Translations under genes and position numbers: made by a program | The notes under the pieces: generated by a model | What the model saw: only the letters and a program-made list of their open reading frames with translations | Told to the model about the DNA's origin: nothing | The model's database searches: none | Shown: piece by piece, positions 1 through 8,871 of the stretch | Layout of the letters: each line of letters starts with the position of its first letter | Numbering within the stretch: the stretch's first letter is position 1 | Source: Streptomyces viridiviolaceus | GTDB taxonomy: Bacteria > Actinomycetota > Actinomycetes > Streptomycetales > Streptomycetaceae | NCBI RefSeq assembly: GCF_014650995.1 | Contig: NZ_BMWA01000016.1 | Location: forward strand, 62,001 to 126,000 | Reading direction: 5' to 3' | Length of the DNA stretch: 64,000 bases

Positions 1-134
1 GCCTTACCGCTGCCCGCGCGAACGTGCCTTCCAGCGCCGCTCCTTCCCCTGCACGGGAGGGGCGGCGCGCCCGCATGCGGGGCCCCTTCCGCCACCGCAC
101 GGCACTCGCCGGACAACACGTCCCGCGCCCTTGA

Positions 135-177
135 AAGCAGTCGACTCCACAGGTGATCCCTGCGGAGTCGACTGCTT
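135..177 (-). terminator. Stem-loop terminator of the aromatic-catabolism operon
   Basis: Perfect inverted repeat with 14-bp arms (135-148 and 164-177) and a 15-nt loop. It begins 34 bp beyond the stop codon of the last gene of the leftward operon. No T-tract follows, which is common for Streptomyces terminators. Confidence 0.7.
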
Positions 178-210
178 ACGGTGGATCAACGGCCCGCGCG
201 GAACGGGTTG

Positions 211-651
211 TCAGGAGTTCAGCCACGGGAAGCGCTTGGTGTCGGCGTCGGCGTAGTCGGGGTCGAGGTAGATGAACAGCCGCTGGATCTTCTCATCGCG
301 GATGTGGAAGACGTTGCAGAAGCGCCCGCCGAGGCCCTGCCCGGCGTGCCAGGAGGTGCCGTCGGCCAGGACCCCGTGGGTGAACCCTTCGACCACCAGG
401 AACTCGCCCTCGGCGATGTAGTTGAAGTACGGGATCTCGTGGACGATCGAGGTGAACAGCGCGCCGATGTCGGTGAACAGCCGGCGCACCTCCTCGGTGC
501 CGCGCGCAGGCACGTGCTTGGGGAAGCAGACGTAGGCCTCGTCGTCGAAGAGGTCCAGCAGGTCCCGGCCGGTGTCCAGGCGCTTGAAATAGTCGACGGC
601 GACGGCCTTGTGGTCCTCCGCCGATGTCGCGAGAGACGACACGGGTGTCAT
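211..651 (-). CDS. SnoaL-like / NTF2-fold protein
   Basis: A 146-aa protein of the size and character of SnoaL/NTF2-like small alpha+beta barrel proteins, a fold used by polyketide cyclases, isomerases and ligand-binding proteins. It has the pattern of this family: an N-terminal helix around AVDYFKRLDTG, an acidic DLFDDEAYVCFP strand, and a C-terminal strand set with FCNVFHIRDEKIQRLFIY. The start at 651 is chosen because AGGAGG lies just upstream; the longer upstream frame is antisense to other coding. It is the last gene of the leftward operon with the monooxygenase, dioxygenase and hydrolase, 112 bp after the monooxygenase, so an accessory or isomerase-like step in the same aromatic pathway is inferred. 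No catalytic residue can be assigned from sequence alone. Confidence 0.85.
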   Translation of the reverse strand: MTPVSSLATSAEDHKAVAVDYFKRLDTGRDLLDLFDDEAYVCFPKHVPARGTEEVRRLFTDIGALFTSIVHEIPYFNYIAEGEFLVVEGFTHGVLADGTSWHAGQGLGGRFCNVFHIRDEKIQRLFIYLDPDYADADTKRFPWLNS

Positions 652-763
652 GTTCCTCCTTGGGTGTGGATGCCGTGCGCCGTCCCCGGCCGCGAGGCGA
701 CGTACCAGGCCGGGGACGGCAGTCCGGAACAATGGGTGAAATGGAACCGGGTGGGCAGTGCTG

Positions 764-2509
764 TCAGCCGCGCGCCAGGATCCCGTCCAGGGCCCTGCGC
801 AGCTCCTGCTCCGGATCGGTCGGCAGGTCGTGGCTGCGCCAGGCGATGTGCCGGTCCGGCCGGACGAGGAGGCATCCCCGGTCCCCGACCTCCCGCAACC
901 GGGCCCAGTCCCCGAGCACGTCCTCGTAGGTGCACCGGGCGCCGATGCTGTGGACGGGCAGGGCGATGCCGTATTCCGCGGCGGCCTTCTTGGCCGCCCG
1001 CAGCCACGGCTCGCCACCGATCCCCGTGATCAGGGAGAACCGCCCACCGCCCGCGAGGTCGAGTGTGGAGACACGATCCGTGCCGTGTTGGAGCCAGGCG
1101 TGCGGCAGACAGGCGCCCGGGTGGGTGGTGGGGTGGTAGTACAGCTCGGGGTCATGCTCGAAGGGCGGGTACGGCGTACCGTCGTCGATCACGGCACAGG
1201 ACGCGTAGCGCTGGCCCAGTTCTACGCCGTGGCAGTTGAACTGGTAGTTCTGCAGCTCGACCGCTTCCCGCAGGGCACGGCGGCGCTCCTGGCCGGTGTC
1301 GCTGTCGTCGGCGAGCTCTTCCAGGCTGGCCCATCCCTCCTCCGCGCTCTGGCCGGGGCGGAAACCGAGGGCCTGCGATATCGGCAGCATGTCCCGCACG
1401 CTTTGCATGGCGCGGTCGACGACCTGACGCCCCACCGGCTGGCGCTCTTGGTGGTAGCTGTCGAGGAGGCCCGGGCCGGCGTGGCCGCGGAGGACCGCGG
1501 AGAGTTTCCACGTCAGGTTGTAGGAGTCCTGGACGGAGGTGTTGGACCCCAGGCCGTTGGCGGGCGGGTGACGATGGGCGGCGTCACCGACGAGGAAAAC
1601 CCGGCCCTTGCGGTACTCGGCGGCGACTATGTGGTTGATCTCCCAGCGGCTGACCGCCTTGATGCGCACGTTCACCTCGGGGTCGCCGATGGTGGTGTGC
1701 GCGCGGGCCAGCAGCGCTTCCTCGCTGAGGTCGGGGTCGCCGTCGGCCGGGTCGTACATGAACAACATGACCCACTCGGTCCACGGTTTGACGCAGATGA
1801 ACGTGCCGCTGCCGACCCAGTAGTCATTGCCGGGCTGGCACATCCAGTACAGCGCGCCCGGCCGGTGGGCGGTGTACTTCGTGAGGTCCGCCTCCAGCCA
1901 GACGTTCACGGCGGCGCCGAGACCGGTCTCTCCCTCGAAGGTGAATCCAAGGTCCCTGGCGACGGTGGAGCGTCCGCCGTCGGCGCCGACCACGTACTGG
2001 GCGCGGATGGCGTACTCGGACCCGGTGGTGCGCTCCCGCACCGTGGCGAGGACACCCTCCTCGTCCTGGCGGATCTGGACCAGTTCGGTCGAGAAGCGGA
2101 TGTCGGCGCCCGCCTCCTGCGCCGCCTCGAGAATGACCGGTTCGAGGATGTGCTGGGGGGCGTTGCACATCCGGGAAGGGCTGGCGGCCTCGTAGTCGGC
2201 CTTGCGGGCGGTGCCGGTGCCCCATGTCATCAGCCGCGCGAACTCCTGGCCGGCGAAGCTGGTGGCCCAGACGTTGTTGCCCATCAGGTGGTGGGGTGTG
2301 GCCAGTGCCCGGACGCGGTCCTCGATGCCGAGGTCCCTGAAGACCTCCACGGAGCGCTGGTTGGTGATGTGGGCCCGGGGCGAGTTGGCGGTGCCCTGGT
2401 ACTTCGTCACCGTGATCGTGTCGATGCCGTCACGGGCGAGGAGGGCGGCCGCGGTGAGGCCGGCCGGCCCGGCCCCGACGACGAGTACGGACGTGTCGAT
2501 GGTGCGCAT
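764..2509 (-). CDS. FAD-dependent aromatic monooxygenase (PheA/TfdB family)
   Basis: A 581-aa class A flavoprotein hydroxylase. Near the N-terminus is the dinucleotide fingerprint VVGAGPAGLTAAALLARDG (about residues 10-28), then the DG motif VVGADGGRSTVARDLG at about 173-188, and the FAD-binding GD motif FLVGDAAHRHPPANGLGSN at about 300. A C-terminal thioredoxin-like extension (roughly 430-581) is typical of phenol hydroxylase and 2,4-dichlorophenol hydroxylase relatives. The family uses NAD(P)H and O2 to hydroxylate a phenolic ring. It lies 36 bp after the extradiol dioxygenase gene, so it probably supplies the catechol-type substrate for ring cleavage. Which phenol it takes cannot be read from the sequence. 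Confidence 0.92.
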   Translation of the reverse strand: MRTIDTSVLVVGAGPAGLTAAALLARDGIDTITVTKYQGTANSPRAHITNQRSVEVFRDLGIEDRVRALATPHHLMGNNVWATSFAGQEFARLMTWGTGTARKADYEAASPSRMCNAPQHILEPVILEAAQEAGADIRFSTELVQIRQDEEGVLATVRERTTGSEYAIRAQYVVGADGGRSTVARDLGFTFEGETGLGAAVNVWLEADLTKYTAHRPGALYWMCQPGNDYWVGSGTFICVKPWTEWVMLFMYDPADGDPDLSEEALLARAHTTIGDPEVNVRIKAVSRWEINHIVAAEYRKGRVFLVGDAAHRHPPANGLGSNTSVQDSYNLTWKLSAVLRGHAGPGLLDSYHQERQPVGRQVVDRAMQSVRDMLPISQALGFRPGQSAEEGWASLEELADDSDTGQERRRALREAVELQNYQFNCHGVELGQRYASCAVIDDGTPYPPFEHDPELYYHPTTHPGACLPHAWLQHGTDRVSTLDLAGGGRFSLITGIGGEPWLRAAKKAAAEYGIALPVHSIGARCTYEDVLGDWARLREVGDRGCLLVRPDRHIAWRSHDLPTDPEQELRRALDGILARG

Positions 2510-2545
2510 GAAAAGCGGCTCTCTTCTCCTGGTGATCAGGGTCCG

Positions 2546-3469
2546 TCACCGGGGCGCGTGCGCACCGGTCATGAGGGCGGCGAGGTCCTCCGGCTCCAGG
2601 AAGGAGGGCGGCGGAGGCGGTCCCCAGTTGAAGAGTCCCTTGGCGCCTTCGAAGGCTTCCGGCTTCCACAGCACGTCGTCGACGATGCAGTCCAGGTCCG
2701 AGTAGTACTCGGAGAAATTCCCTGCCGGATCCTTCAGGTACCAGAAGAAGTTGGAGCCGATGTGGTGGCGGCCCAGTCCCCAGACGTGCCGCTCGGGGTG
2801 TTCCTGGAGCATCGCGGTCGCCCCGCGGCCGATCTCGTCGATGTCGTCGACCTGCCACGACGTGTGGTGCAGGTAGTTCACCGGTGCCGACAGCACGAGC
2901 ACGTTGTGGTGATCCGTGGAACAGCGCATGAAGGCGGCCATGCCGGGGACGAGGTCGCTGATCTTGAAACCGAGCCCGTCGGTGAAGAACCGCTGCGTGG
3001 CCGCCTGATCGGTGGAACCGATGACGACGTGCCCCAGTTTGCGGGGCCGCACTGCCTCTTCGCGCAGCACCCCGGGAGCTCTCGTTCCCGGCCGGTCCGT
3101 CCGTCCGGGCCCGTTGTAGGGGGTGGGCTCGATCCTCGGCTGCTCCAGCCGCGGTGCGATGCCGACAACTGCGCGTACGCCACTGATGGGTTCCTCGGTC
3201 ACCAGCGAGTTCCCGGTGCGCTCGCTGGCCAGTTCCAGGCGCGCGAGTGAGGCGGACACGCGGTCCAGGTCGTCGGGATCGTCCACGCCGATGCCGATCT
3301 CGACCAGCCGCCTCGAGGGCGTGTGGACGAGTTTCAGCTGCTGTCCGCCGTCGACGGTGGCGAAGGCGTTGTCACCGGTCGGCCGCAGGCCGAAGTCCGT
3401 GTAGTACTGGGATGTCTCTTCCACATTGGGCACCCCGATGGTGATCGAGGTGAGGCGGTGCAGTCCCAT
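2546..3469 (-). CDS. Extradiol (catechol 2,3-dioxygenase-type) ring-cleavage dioxygenase
   Basis: A 307-aa VOC-superfamily protein made of two modules, a non-catalytic N-terminal domain (about 1-125) and a catalytic C-terminal domain (about 143-285), the normal plan of type I extradiol dioxygenases. The iron triad is visible: His147 in KLGHVVIGS, His202 in LHHTSWQVDD and Glu254 in GNFSEYYSD. The second-shell histidines in RHHIGSN are also present. It should cleave a catechol-like ring next to the hydroxyls with O2 and Fe(II). The start at 3469 gives MGLHRLTSI, which matches the family start, behind GAGAGGGG; the longer frame upstream has no family similarity. Only 16 bp separate it from the FAH-family gene, so the two are co-transcribed. 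Confidence 0.9.
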   Translation of the reverse strand: MGLHRLTSITIGVPNVEETSQYYTDFGLRPTGDNAFATVDGGQQLKLVHTPSRRLVEIGIGVDDPDDLDRVSASLARLELASERTGNSLVTEEPISGVRAVVGIAPRLEQPRIEPTPYNGPGRTDRPGTRAPGVLREEAVRPRKLGHVVIGSTDQAATQRFFTDGLGFKISDLVPGMAAFMRCSTDHHNVLVLSAPVNYLHHTSWQVDDIDEIGRGATAMLQEHPERHVWGLGRHHIGSNFFWYLKDPAGNFSEYYSDLDCIVDDVLWKPEAFEGAKGLFNWGPPPPPSFLEPEDLAALMTGAHAPR

Positions 3470-3485
3470 GCCGTGTCCCCTCTCT

Positions 3486-4328
3486 TCAGGCCCGGACCAG
3501 GCGGTGGCGCAGCTCGCCGATGCCCTCGACGTAGGAGACGAGTTCGTCACCGTCGGCGAGGAAACGCCGGGGGGTGCGGCCCAGCCCCACACCAGCCGGC
3601 GTGCCCGTGAAGATCACGTCTCCGGGCAGCAGGGGCAGCACCGCGGAGAGGCGGGCGATCAGCTGGGGAACGGAGAAGATCAGGTCCGAGGTACGGCCCT
3701 TCTGCACCTCCTCGCCATTGATCGCGCAGCCGAGCCGGAGGTCGTCCGGATCGTCGAATTCGTCCGGGGTGACCAGACAGGGGCCCATGGGGCCGAACCC
3801 TGGGTGCGACTTGCCGAGGCTGAACTGCGGCACGGGCCCGGACAGCTGCAGATCCCGCTCGGAGATGTCCTGCCCCACGGTCAGGCCGGCCACATGTGCC
3901 CAGGCCCGCTCCTCGCTCACCTGCCAGGCGCGGCGCCCGATGACCGCGACCAGCTCCACCTCCCAGTCCACGCTGCCCTCGGGCAAGAGGATCTCTCCGT
4001 ACGGGCCGGTGATCGAGGAGACGAATTTGGTGAACACCGGTGGATGTTCCGGGACGGTGAACCCGGACTCGTCCGCGTGATCCCGGTAGTTCAGCCCGAT
4101 CGCCAGGGTCTGCCGCGGCCGCGGGACCGGAGAGCGCAGCTCGGATTCGTCGATCATCGCGTGGCCGGCGGCGGGACGGGTCTGGGCCGCCCAGTGGCGG
4201 AACTCCTCCCAGCGCTCGTAGATCTCCTGCGGATCGGCCGAGAACAGCCCGCGGCTGGCCTGTTCCACATCCGTCCAGCCGTCGTCGGCCAGCAGCATCA
4301 GCCGACCGGCCGCATTCGCAATGCGCAT
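3486..4328 (-). CDS. Fumarylacetoacetate hydrolase family protein
   Basis: A 280-aa protein with an N-terminal FAH-type cap (about 1-75) and the FAH catalytic fold. Characteristic strings are GLNYRDHADESG (about 90-102), PPVFTKFVSSITGP, the metal-binding DWEVELVAVIGR (about 130), and the C-terminal LLPGDVIFTGTPAGVGLG (about 230-247). Members cleave carbon-carbon bonds of, or decarboxylate or isomerise, ring-fission products such as acylpyruvates. It is the first gene of the leftward operon and faces the GntR gene across a 137-bp gap that holds a perfect palindrome. The inferred role is processing of the product made by the downstream dioxygenase. Confidence 0.9.
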   Translation of the reverse strand: MRIANAAGRLMLLADDGWTDVEQASRGLFSADPQEIYERWEEFRHWAAQTRPAAGHAMIDESELRSPVPRPRQTLAIGLNYRDHADESGFTVPEHPPVFTKFVSSITGPYGEILLPEGSVDWEVELVAVIGRRAWQVSEERAWAHVAGLTVGQDISERDLQLSGPVPQFSLGKSHPGFGPMGPCLVTPDEFDDPDDLRLGCAINGEEVQKGRTSDLIFSVPQLIARLSAVLPLLPGDVIFTGTPAGVGLGRTPRRFLADGDELVSYVEGIGELRHRLVRA

Positions 4329-4415
4329 CTCACACGCTCCCAGGCGGTGTCGTCTCCGGCGTCGTCCGCCGAAGGGCTCGCCACCGTTGTAGACCCGGCA
4401 ATTCGACGCGTCAAT

Positions 4416-4431
4416 AAACTTTCGAAAGTTT
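4416..4431. promoter_or_regulatory. Perfect 16-bp palindrome, probable GntR operator
   Basis: AAACTTTCGAAAGTTT is its own reverse complement. It sits in the gap between the divergent FAH-family gene (start 4328) and the GntR gene (ATG 4466), and it is strikingly AT-rich for this genome. Inference: the site through which the GntR protein controls the operon and itself. Confidence 0.7.
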
Positions 4432-4465
4432 GTCGGTGATTCGATCTGTGTCTAAGGTGAGCGAC

Positions 4466-5170
4466 ATGGTGGCCAAGGGTGGGAAGCAGACACTGGGTGA
4501 CGACGTACGCGCACGTCTGCGCGCCGACATCCTCAGCGGCCGGTTGCTGCCTGGATGCCGGCTGAAGTTCCCGGTGCTCAGCGCGCACTACGACGCGAGC
4601 GTCAGCGTGCTGCGCGAGGCCCTGGTGCGCCTGGCGGAACAGGGCCTGGTCAGGTCCGAACCCCACCAGGGGTTCGTCGTCACCCCCCTGTCCCGGGAGA
4701 AGCTCTGGGAGCTGACCGAGGCCCGCATCGAGCTGGAGGCCCTCGTCCTGCGCCGCTCAGTGGTCGAGGGAGACCTGTCCTGGGAGTCCCGCCTCGTCGC
4801 GGCGCACCACACGCTCGAGCGCACCCGGTACACCGCCGAAGGCGACGACCAGCGCGTCGACGACGACTGGGCCGCCGCCCACGCCGCCTTCCACGCGGCC
4901 CTTCTGGACGGCTGCACCAACCGTCGGCTGCTGCGGATGGCCCTCGGCCTGCGGGACGAGGCAGAGCTCTACCGCCGGTGGTCGCAGCCGCTCGGCGACG
5001 AGCCGGGCCGGGACCTGGCCGGCGAACACCGCGCACTGCTCGAAGCCGCACTGACCAGGGACCCGGATGCGGCAGCGGCAGCTCTGTGCGCCCACGTACG
5101 GCACACCACCGAGCTTCTGCTGGCAGCCGCCGACCGCCTGGATCACGAACAGCCTGCGCCCGAGGAATGA
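4466..5170 (+). CDS. GntR family transcriptional regulator (FCD/FadR type)
   Basis: A 234-aa regulator from the ATG at 4466. A winged HTH at about residues 10-70 contains SVLREALVRLAEQGLV and ends in the wing GFVVTPLSREKLW. The rest is an all-helical FCD ligand domain with the typical Asp and His ligand positions (AAHAAFHAALLDG, EHRALLEAALTRD, HVRHTTELL). FCD regulators are usually repressors released by an organic-acid intermediate. A TTG at 4430 would extend the frame but would put the start codon inside the palindromic operator; the ATG at 4466 has AAGGTGA at good spacing. It is divergent from the aromatic operon, which is the obvious target. Confidence 0.9.
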   Translation: MVAKGGKQTLGDDVRARLRADILSGRLLPGCRLKFPVLSAHYDASVSVLREALVRLAEQGLVRSEPHQGFVVTPLSREKLWELTEARIELEALVLRRSVVEGDLSWESRLVAAHHTLERTRYTAEGDDQRVDDDWAAAHAAFHAALLDGCTNRRLLRMALGLRDEAELYRRWSQPLGDEPGRDLAGEHRALLEAALTRDPDAAAAALCAHVRHTTELLLAAADRLDHEQPAPEE

Positions 5171-5753
5171 GCGAGGATCGAGCGTAGGCGAGCGCCGAGT
5201 CCCCGGCCCGGCGCATGAGGCGGTCCCCTCTCGGGTGGCGGGTCCCGTGCGGGCGCCCCACCTGGCCCAGCCCGGCCGGACCCTGGCAACGGCGCCTTCA
5301 GTAGGCGACCTGCACCCACCGAAGCGCCCCGTGGCGGCCCGACAGCCGGCCCTTGGCCCGACGCCCACCTCCCGTACGGGCGGCGGAGACGCCGGACCGG
5401 CAGTCGCTGGAGCTCTTGCCGGAGGTGGGCGGTCCCGCCCCGAGCGGCCGTTTTGTCGTAGCCGGCACGTTCCCGCACCGCCGAAGGGGGGCTTCGGACC
5501 CGGCCCACGATGTCATAGCCCAGGCAGGCGGACGACGCCGCAGCAAGGGGGCGAGCACCCTTCCGCGGCCCTCGGAGCCGGTGACGGAGGCATGTTGGCG
5601 TCACCCTGGTCTCGCTGCGCTGTCGGCCGAGCGGAGCGCCTGGCCACACTGATCGAGAGTAGACCGCGAGTGAACCGCGATGCGCGGGTGCCGCCACGCT
5701 CATCGCGGTCAGCGCTTGAGCAGGTGCCGAAATTGCGAAGGTGACGCGATGGC
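5171..5753. other. 583 bp without a recognisable gene
   Basis: Open frames here on both strands have Arg/Pro/Ala-rich shadow composition and no family resemblance. The right part, up to 5753, probably belongs to the end of the degraded IS481 element, but I could not identify its terminal inverted repeat. Confidence 0.5.
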
Positions 5754-6590
5754 CTAGCTGTACGAGGTCAGGACGTTGGTTACGCCGTCTCGTAGTCGAG
5801 CCGCCGGGGGCTGGTTCCCGATGGAGGTGTGGCGCCGGTGGTAGTTGTAGTGGATGTTCCAGACGCCGAGAGCCTCGCTGCGTTGGTCTTCTGATGTCCA
5901 GGTGCGGGCGTACAGGAACTCCTCGGAGATGATCCGGTTGTAGCGCTCCTCCTTCCCGTTGTGTCGTGGCGTGTAAGGCGTGATCCGCTGGTGCCGCGAG
6001 CCGATCAGCGCCCGTGGGAAGGCTGCGGCGCGGTAGCAGGCTCCGATGTCGGTGACGATCCGCTCGATGCGGGTGATGCCGTGGGCCACGAACCACGCTG
6101 TTCCTCGGCCGTGGACTCGCCAGCCGCCGCCGTCGGGGATTCGGCCGACCTTCCTCACGTCGATGCGGACCACCGGGCCGCCGAGCGATGATCTTGCGTG
6201 GTTCGCGGTTTGAGGAGCCGTTCGGGTCGATGAACTTGCGGCGGTTCAGCCCGAGGCGAGAAGGTGACGAGAGACCGTGCGGCGGCTGACCTTGATGTCC
6301 TCCTCTCGGAGTTCGAAGGGGATCCGGGAGGCGGACCACTTCCGCGTGCGACGTAGGTCCTCGATCCGTGCCACGGCGTCCGCAGAGATTGCTGTCGGCT
6401 GGCGGTGAGGGGCCGAGGAACGATCCAGGTGGCCAAGCTCGCCATCCTGGCGGTAGCGGTTGACCCACTTCGATGCGCACGCACGAGAGATGCCCATCTC
6501 AGCGGCCACGTGTGCGATGGGGCGGGCAAGGCAGTGTTCGACCAGCCGCCGACGACCTTCGAGGGACAGCGGCGCGTTGCGATGAACCAT
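5754..6590 (-). pseudogene. IS481-family transposase, frameshifted and internally deleted
   Basis: The N-terminal HTH part starts at 6590 (MVHRNAPLSLEGRRRLVEH), runs through the helix pair GISRACASKWVNRYRQDG, and stops at VSRHLLASG (6246). The next frame continues with LNRRKFIDPNG to about 6180. The third frame resumes at VRIDVRKVGRIPDGGGW and ends with the catalytic-core string ITPYTPRHNGKEERYNRI at 5754. Two indels are therefore needed, near 6250 and 6178. Compared with intact IS481 transposases, the stretch between VHGRGT and AWFVAHG lacks roughly 45 residues of the integrase core. The element cannot make an active enzyme. Confidence 0.9.
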
Positions 6591-6595
6591 CCGCG

Positions 6596-7411
6596 TCAGC
6601 GTGCGCCGGGACGCATCGCAGCCGCGGTGTCCGCCGCAACGGCCAGCGCGTCGGTGAGCGGTCGGTCGAGCAGTCCCACGAGGTCGGGGCTGGAGCTGCT
6701 GAGGTACCCATGGCGGACGCTGGTGGCGATCGAGGCGAGCATCGGCGGCTGGAACGGCAGCAGTGCATCGTCCGCGAGGAGGCGGGCGCGGTACTCGCTG
6801 AGCCCGATCGTTCGGTGGGCGACGCCGAGACGTTCGGCGACATCGTCGGCGGTGATCGGGTCGCCGACCAGGTCGTAGGTCTTGTCGGCGTGCGCGGTCG
6901 GGTGGCCGGCAACGATGGCCGCGGCTGCGGCCAGGTCCGCCCGAGCCACCGCAGAGAGAGCGCCATCGCCAAAAGCTGACTCCAGGCCGTCGGGTGTCCA
7001 CGTCAACAACGCTCCGAAGAGCTCGGCGTAGAGCCCGTTGCGCAAGATGGTCCACCCGAGGCCGCTGGCCTTGACAAGGTCCTCGGTGGCGCGGTGGGCG
7101 AGCGCGAACCCGAGGTGATCCCCGGTGCCGGTCAGGCTGGTGTAGATCACGTGCGCGACGCCGTCGCGGTCCGCAGCGTCGAGAAGGGCCCGGTGACGAG
7201 CGATGACCTGGTCGTCCTCGGCATATCCGGCCGAGACCAGGACCAGCGTCGAGACACCGGTGAGGACCAGGCTGGTGGGGTCGTCGAAGTCCAGGTGGCG
7301 CTGCCCGTCGGAGGGTGTTCGGCTGCCACCCAGGGCGGGCACCTTCCGGTCGGCCAGCTCCTGGAGCGTGAGGGAGGCGAGCTGTCCGTTCGCGCCGGTC
7401 ACCATGATCAT
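6596..7411 (-). CDS. NmrA-like NAD(P)H-binding reductase (QOR2 type)
   Basis: A 271-aa atypical short-chain dehydrogenase. The Rossmann fingerprint VTGANGQLASLTLQEL is at residues 4-19, followed by VLVSAGYAEDDQVIARH and WTILRNGLYAEL, a pattern shared with QorB/NmrA-type NAD(P)H:quinone reductases and NAD(P) sensors. GGTAGGAG precedes the start. The gene ends only 5 bp before the start codon of the IS481 remnant, so the last residues (RPGAR) may be supplied by, or altered by, the insertion. It is divergent from an HxlR regulator, a pairing typical of quinone or electrophile response loci. Confidence 0.85.
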   Translation of the reverse strand: MIMVTGANGQLASLTLQELADRKVPALGGSRTPSDGQRHLDFDDPTSLVLTGVSTLVLVSAGYAEDDQVIARHRALLDAADRDGVAHVIYTSLTGTGDHLGFALAHRATEDLVKASGLGWTILRNGLYAELFGALLTWTPDGLESAFGDGALSAVARADLAAAAAIVAGHPTAHADKTYDLVGDPITADDVAERLGVAHRTIGLSEYRARLLADDALLPFQPPMLASIATSVRHGYLSSSSPDLVGLLDRPLTDALAVAADTAAAMRPGAR

Positions 7412-7497
7412 TGGGGGTTCAATCTCCTACCGTGGTTCTCTTCAGTAACTACGGCGATCCTGAACCGGCCGCGGTCGGCCCACAAGGAGGCAGTTTC

Positions 7498-7920
7498 ATG
7501 TCAGTGAGGCACACTTATGTAACCGCTGGACCCGCAGAGCTGGAACCGTGCGGGCAGTCGGACCACCCCGACTGCGGGATCCGCGACGTGCTCGACCGCG
7601 TGGGCGACAAGTGGTCGGTCCTCGTGATCGTCGAGCTTGCAAACGGGGCGCGGCGCTTCCGGCAACTTCAGCGCGCCATCGAGGGAATCTCTCAGCGAAT
7701 GCTGACACTGACCGTCCGTCGGCTGGAACGCGACGGGCTGGTACTTCGAACGGTCTACCCAACGGTGCCCGCCCAGGTCGACTACCGACTCACCGAGACC
7801 GGCGCAAGCCTGACCCACCTCGTCAAGGCGCTGGCCGACTGGTCACTCGAGCACCGAGACACCATCGCCCACGCCCGCCAGGCTTACGACGCGCAACATC
7901 CCGACAACGAGATCCGATGA
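7498..7920 (+). CDS. HxlR family transcriptional regulator
   Basis: A 140-aa winged-helix regulator. The HxlR signature is clear: a leading Cys pair (PCGQSDHPDCGIRDVLDR), then VGDKWSVLVIVELANG, RFRQLQRAIEGISQRMLT, LTVRRLERDGLVLRTVYP and the wing VDYRLTETGASL. HxlR proteins often sense quinones, aldehydes or redox state through the N-terminal Cys. The start at 7498 has AAGGAGG 7 bp upstream; the longer frame from 7411 would overlap the divergent reductase start. The reductase at 6596-7411 is its likely target. Confidence 0.92.
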   Translation: MSVRHTYVTAGPAELEPCGQSDHPDCGIRDVLDRVGDKWSVLVIVELANGARRFRQLQRAIEGISQRMLTLTVRRLERDGLVLRTVYPTVPAQVDYRLTETGASLTHLVKALADWSLEHRDTIAHARQAYDAQHPDNEIR

Positions 7921-8040
7921 CCGCCGGCGTCAACAACGTCATGACCCGCAACACCTAGCGGTATCGCCGGTGGAGCACCCTCAGTGAGTTAGTTGAATCT
8001 GAAACGATGCCCTGTCGACGTCATCTCGAAGGAAAACATC

Positions 8041-8701
8041 GTGACCTTTCTGCTCCTCCGCAAGCGCAGGGGTGCCAGCCCTGCGGATCTCTTCCCAGCA
8101 CTCCCGCGGGAAGCGGGAGTTGTCAGTTGTGAGGTCATGGACCCGATGGGCATGCCGCTGCACAGCGCATCCATCCAGTGACCGACAGCACCACCCGCTA
8201 CACGACGGTCACTGCCACGACCGATCCCTTCGGGCGGTTCGTGGCCATGCTGCGACCGGGCCAGTACTCCGTCCTGGTGACGGCCGACAGCCCGGAGCCG
8301 GCGCACAACACCTTCACAGTGGTGGCCGGATCGCGGTGCGACCTGGGGCAGGTCCGCCTGGCTTCCTCGACGTGGACAAAGACCCCCACTTTCACTTCGC
8401 CAGCGACAGCTTCGTGCACCGGCACGGCGCCAGGTGGACGGTGCAGGGCGTGCTGACCATGCATGGCACGAGCCGGTCCGTGCAACTGGACACCACCTAC
8501 CTGGCCATGGTCAACGGGGGCTACGGGCAAGAGCTGAGATGCGCCGCACTGGCTACGGCCGAGCTGCATCGGGAGGACTTCACACTCAACTGGCGTTCCA
8601 TGCTCGCTCGTGGCATCGCCGTGGTCGGTCCGCGGATCAAGCTGGAGCTGGATCTCCAGGCGATGTTCCAGGGCCCGGACACCCCGACGCCACCGCAGTA
8701 G
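8041..8701 (+). pseudogene. Decayed YceI-family protein with N-terminal carboxypeptidase-regulatory-like domain
   Basis: Three pieces of one Streptomyces-type protein lie in three frames. Piece one starts with GTG at 8041 (VTFLLLRKRRGASPADLFPA) and stops at 8181 because one G is missing between CAG and TGACC. Piece two carries the transthyretin-like repeat DPFGRFVAMLRPGQYSVLV to about 8358. There it jumps directly to piece three, FLDVDKDPHFHFASDSFVH, which is the second half of a YceI lipocalin-like domain and runs to GPDTPTPPQ at 8701. Intact homologues have roughly 80 more residues at that junction, so there is both a frameshift and an internal deletion. Confidence 0.85.
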
Positions 8702-8871
8702 AGGACGAGGCTGGTCGGCGTCCCGACGGTGCGCCGTTTGCTCGCCATGCCGGCAAGATACTGCGGACTCACCGCCCATGCGGCGGGTCCGGGATCACTG
8801 GGTGCGTACGCCTCCGACCGTCCGGATAAACAGATGGTCAGGGTCGAGCGTGGCGCGACAGGATGCTCCGC

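Noticed and set aside
758..3250. 830-codon rightward open frame across the aromatic operon
   Set aside because: Antisense to the monooxygenase and dioxygenase genes, with Val/Gly/Arg-rich shadow composition and no family similarity.
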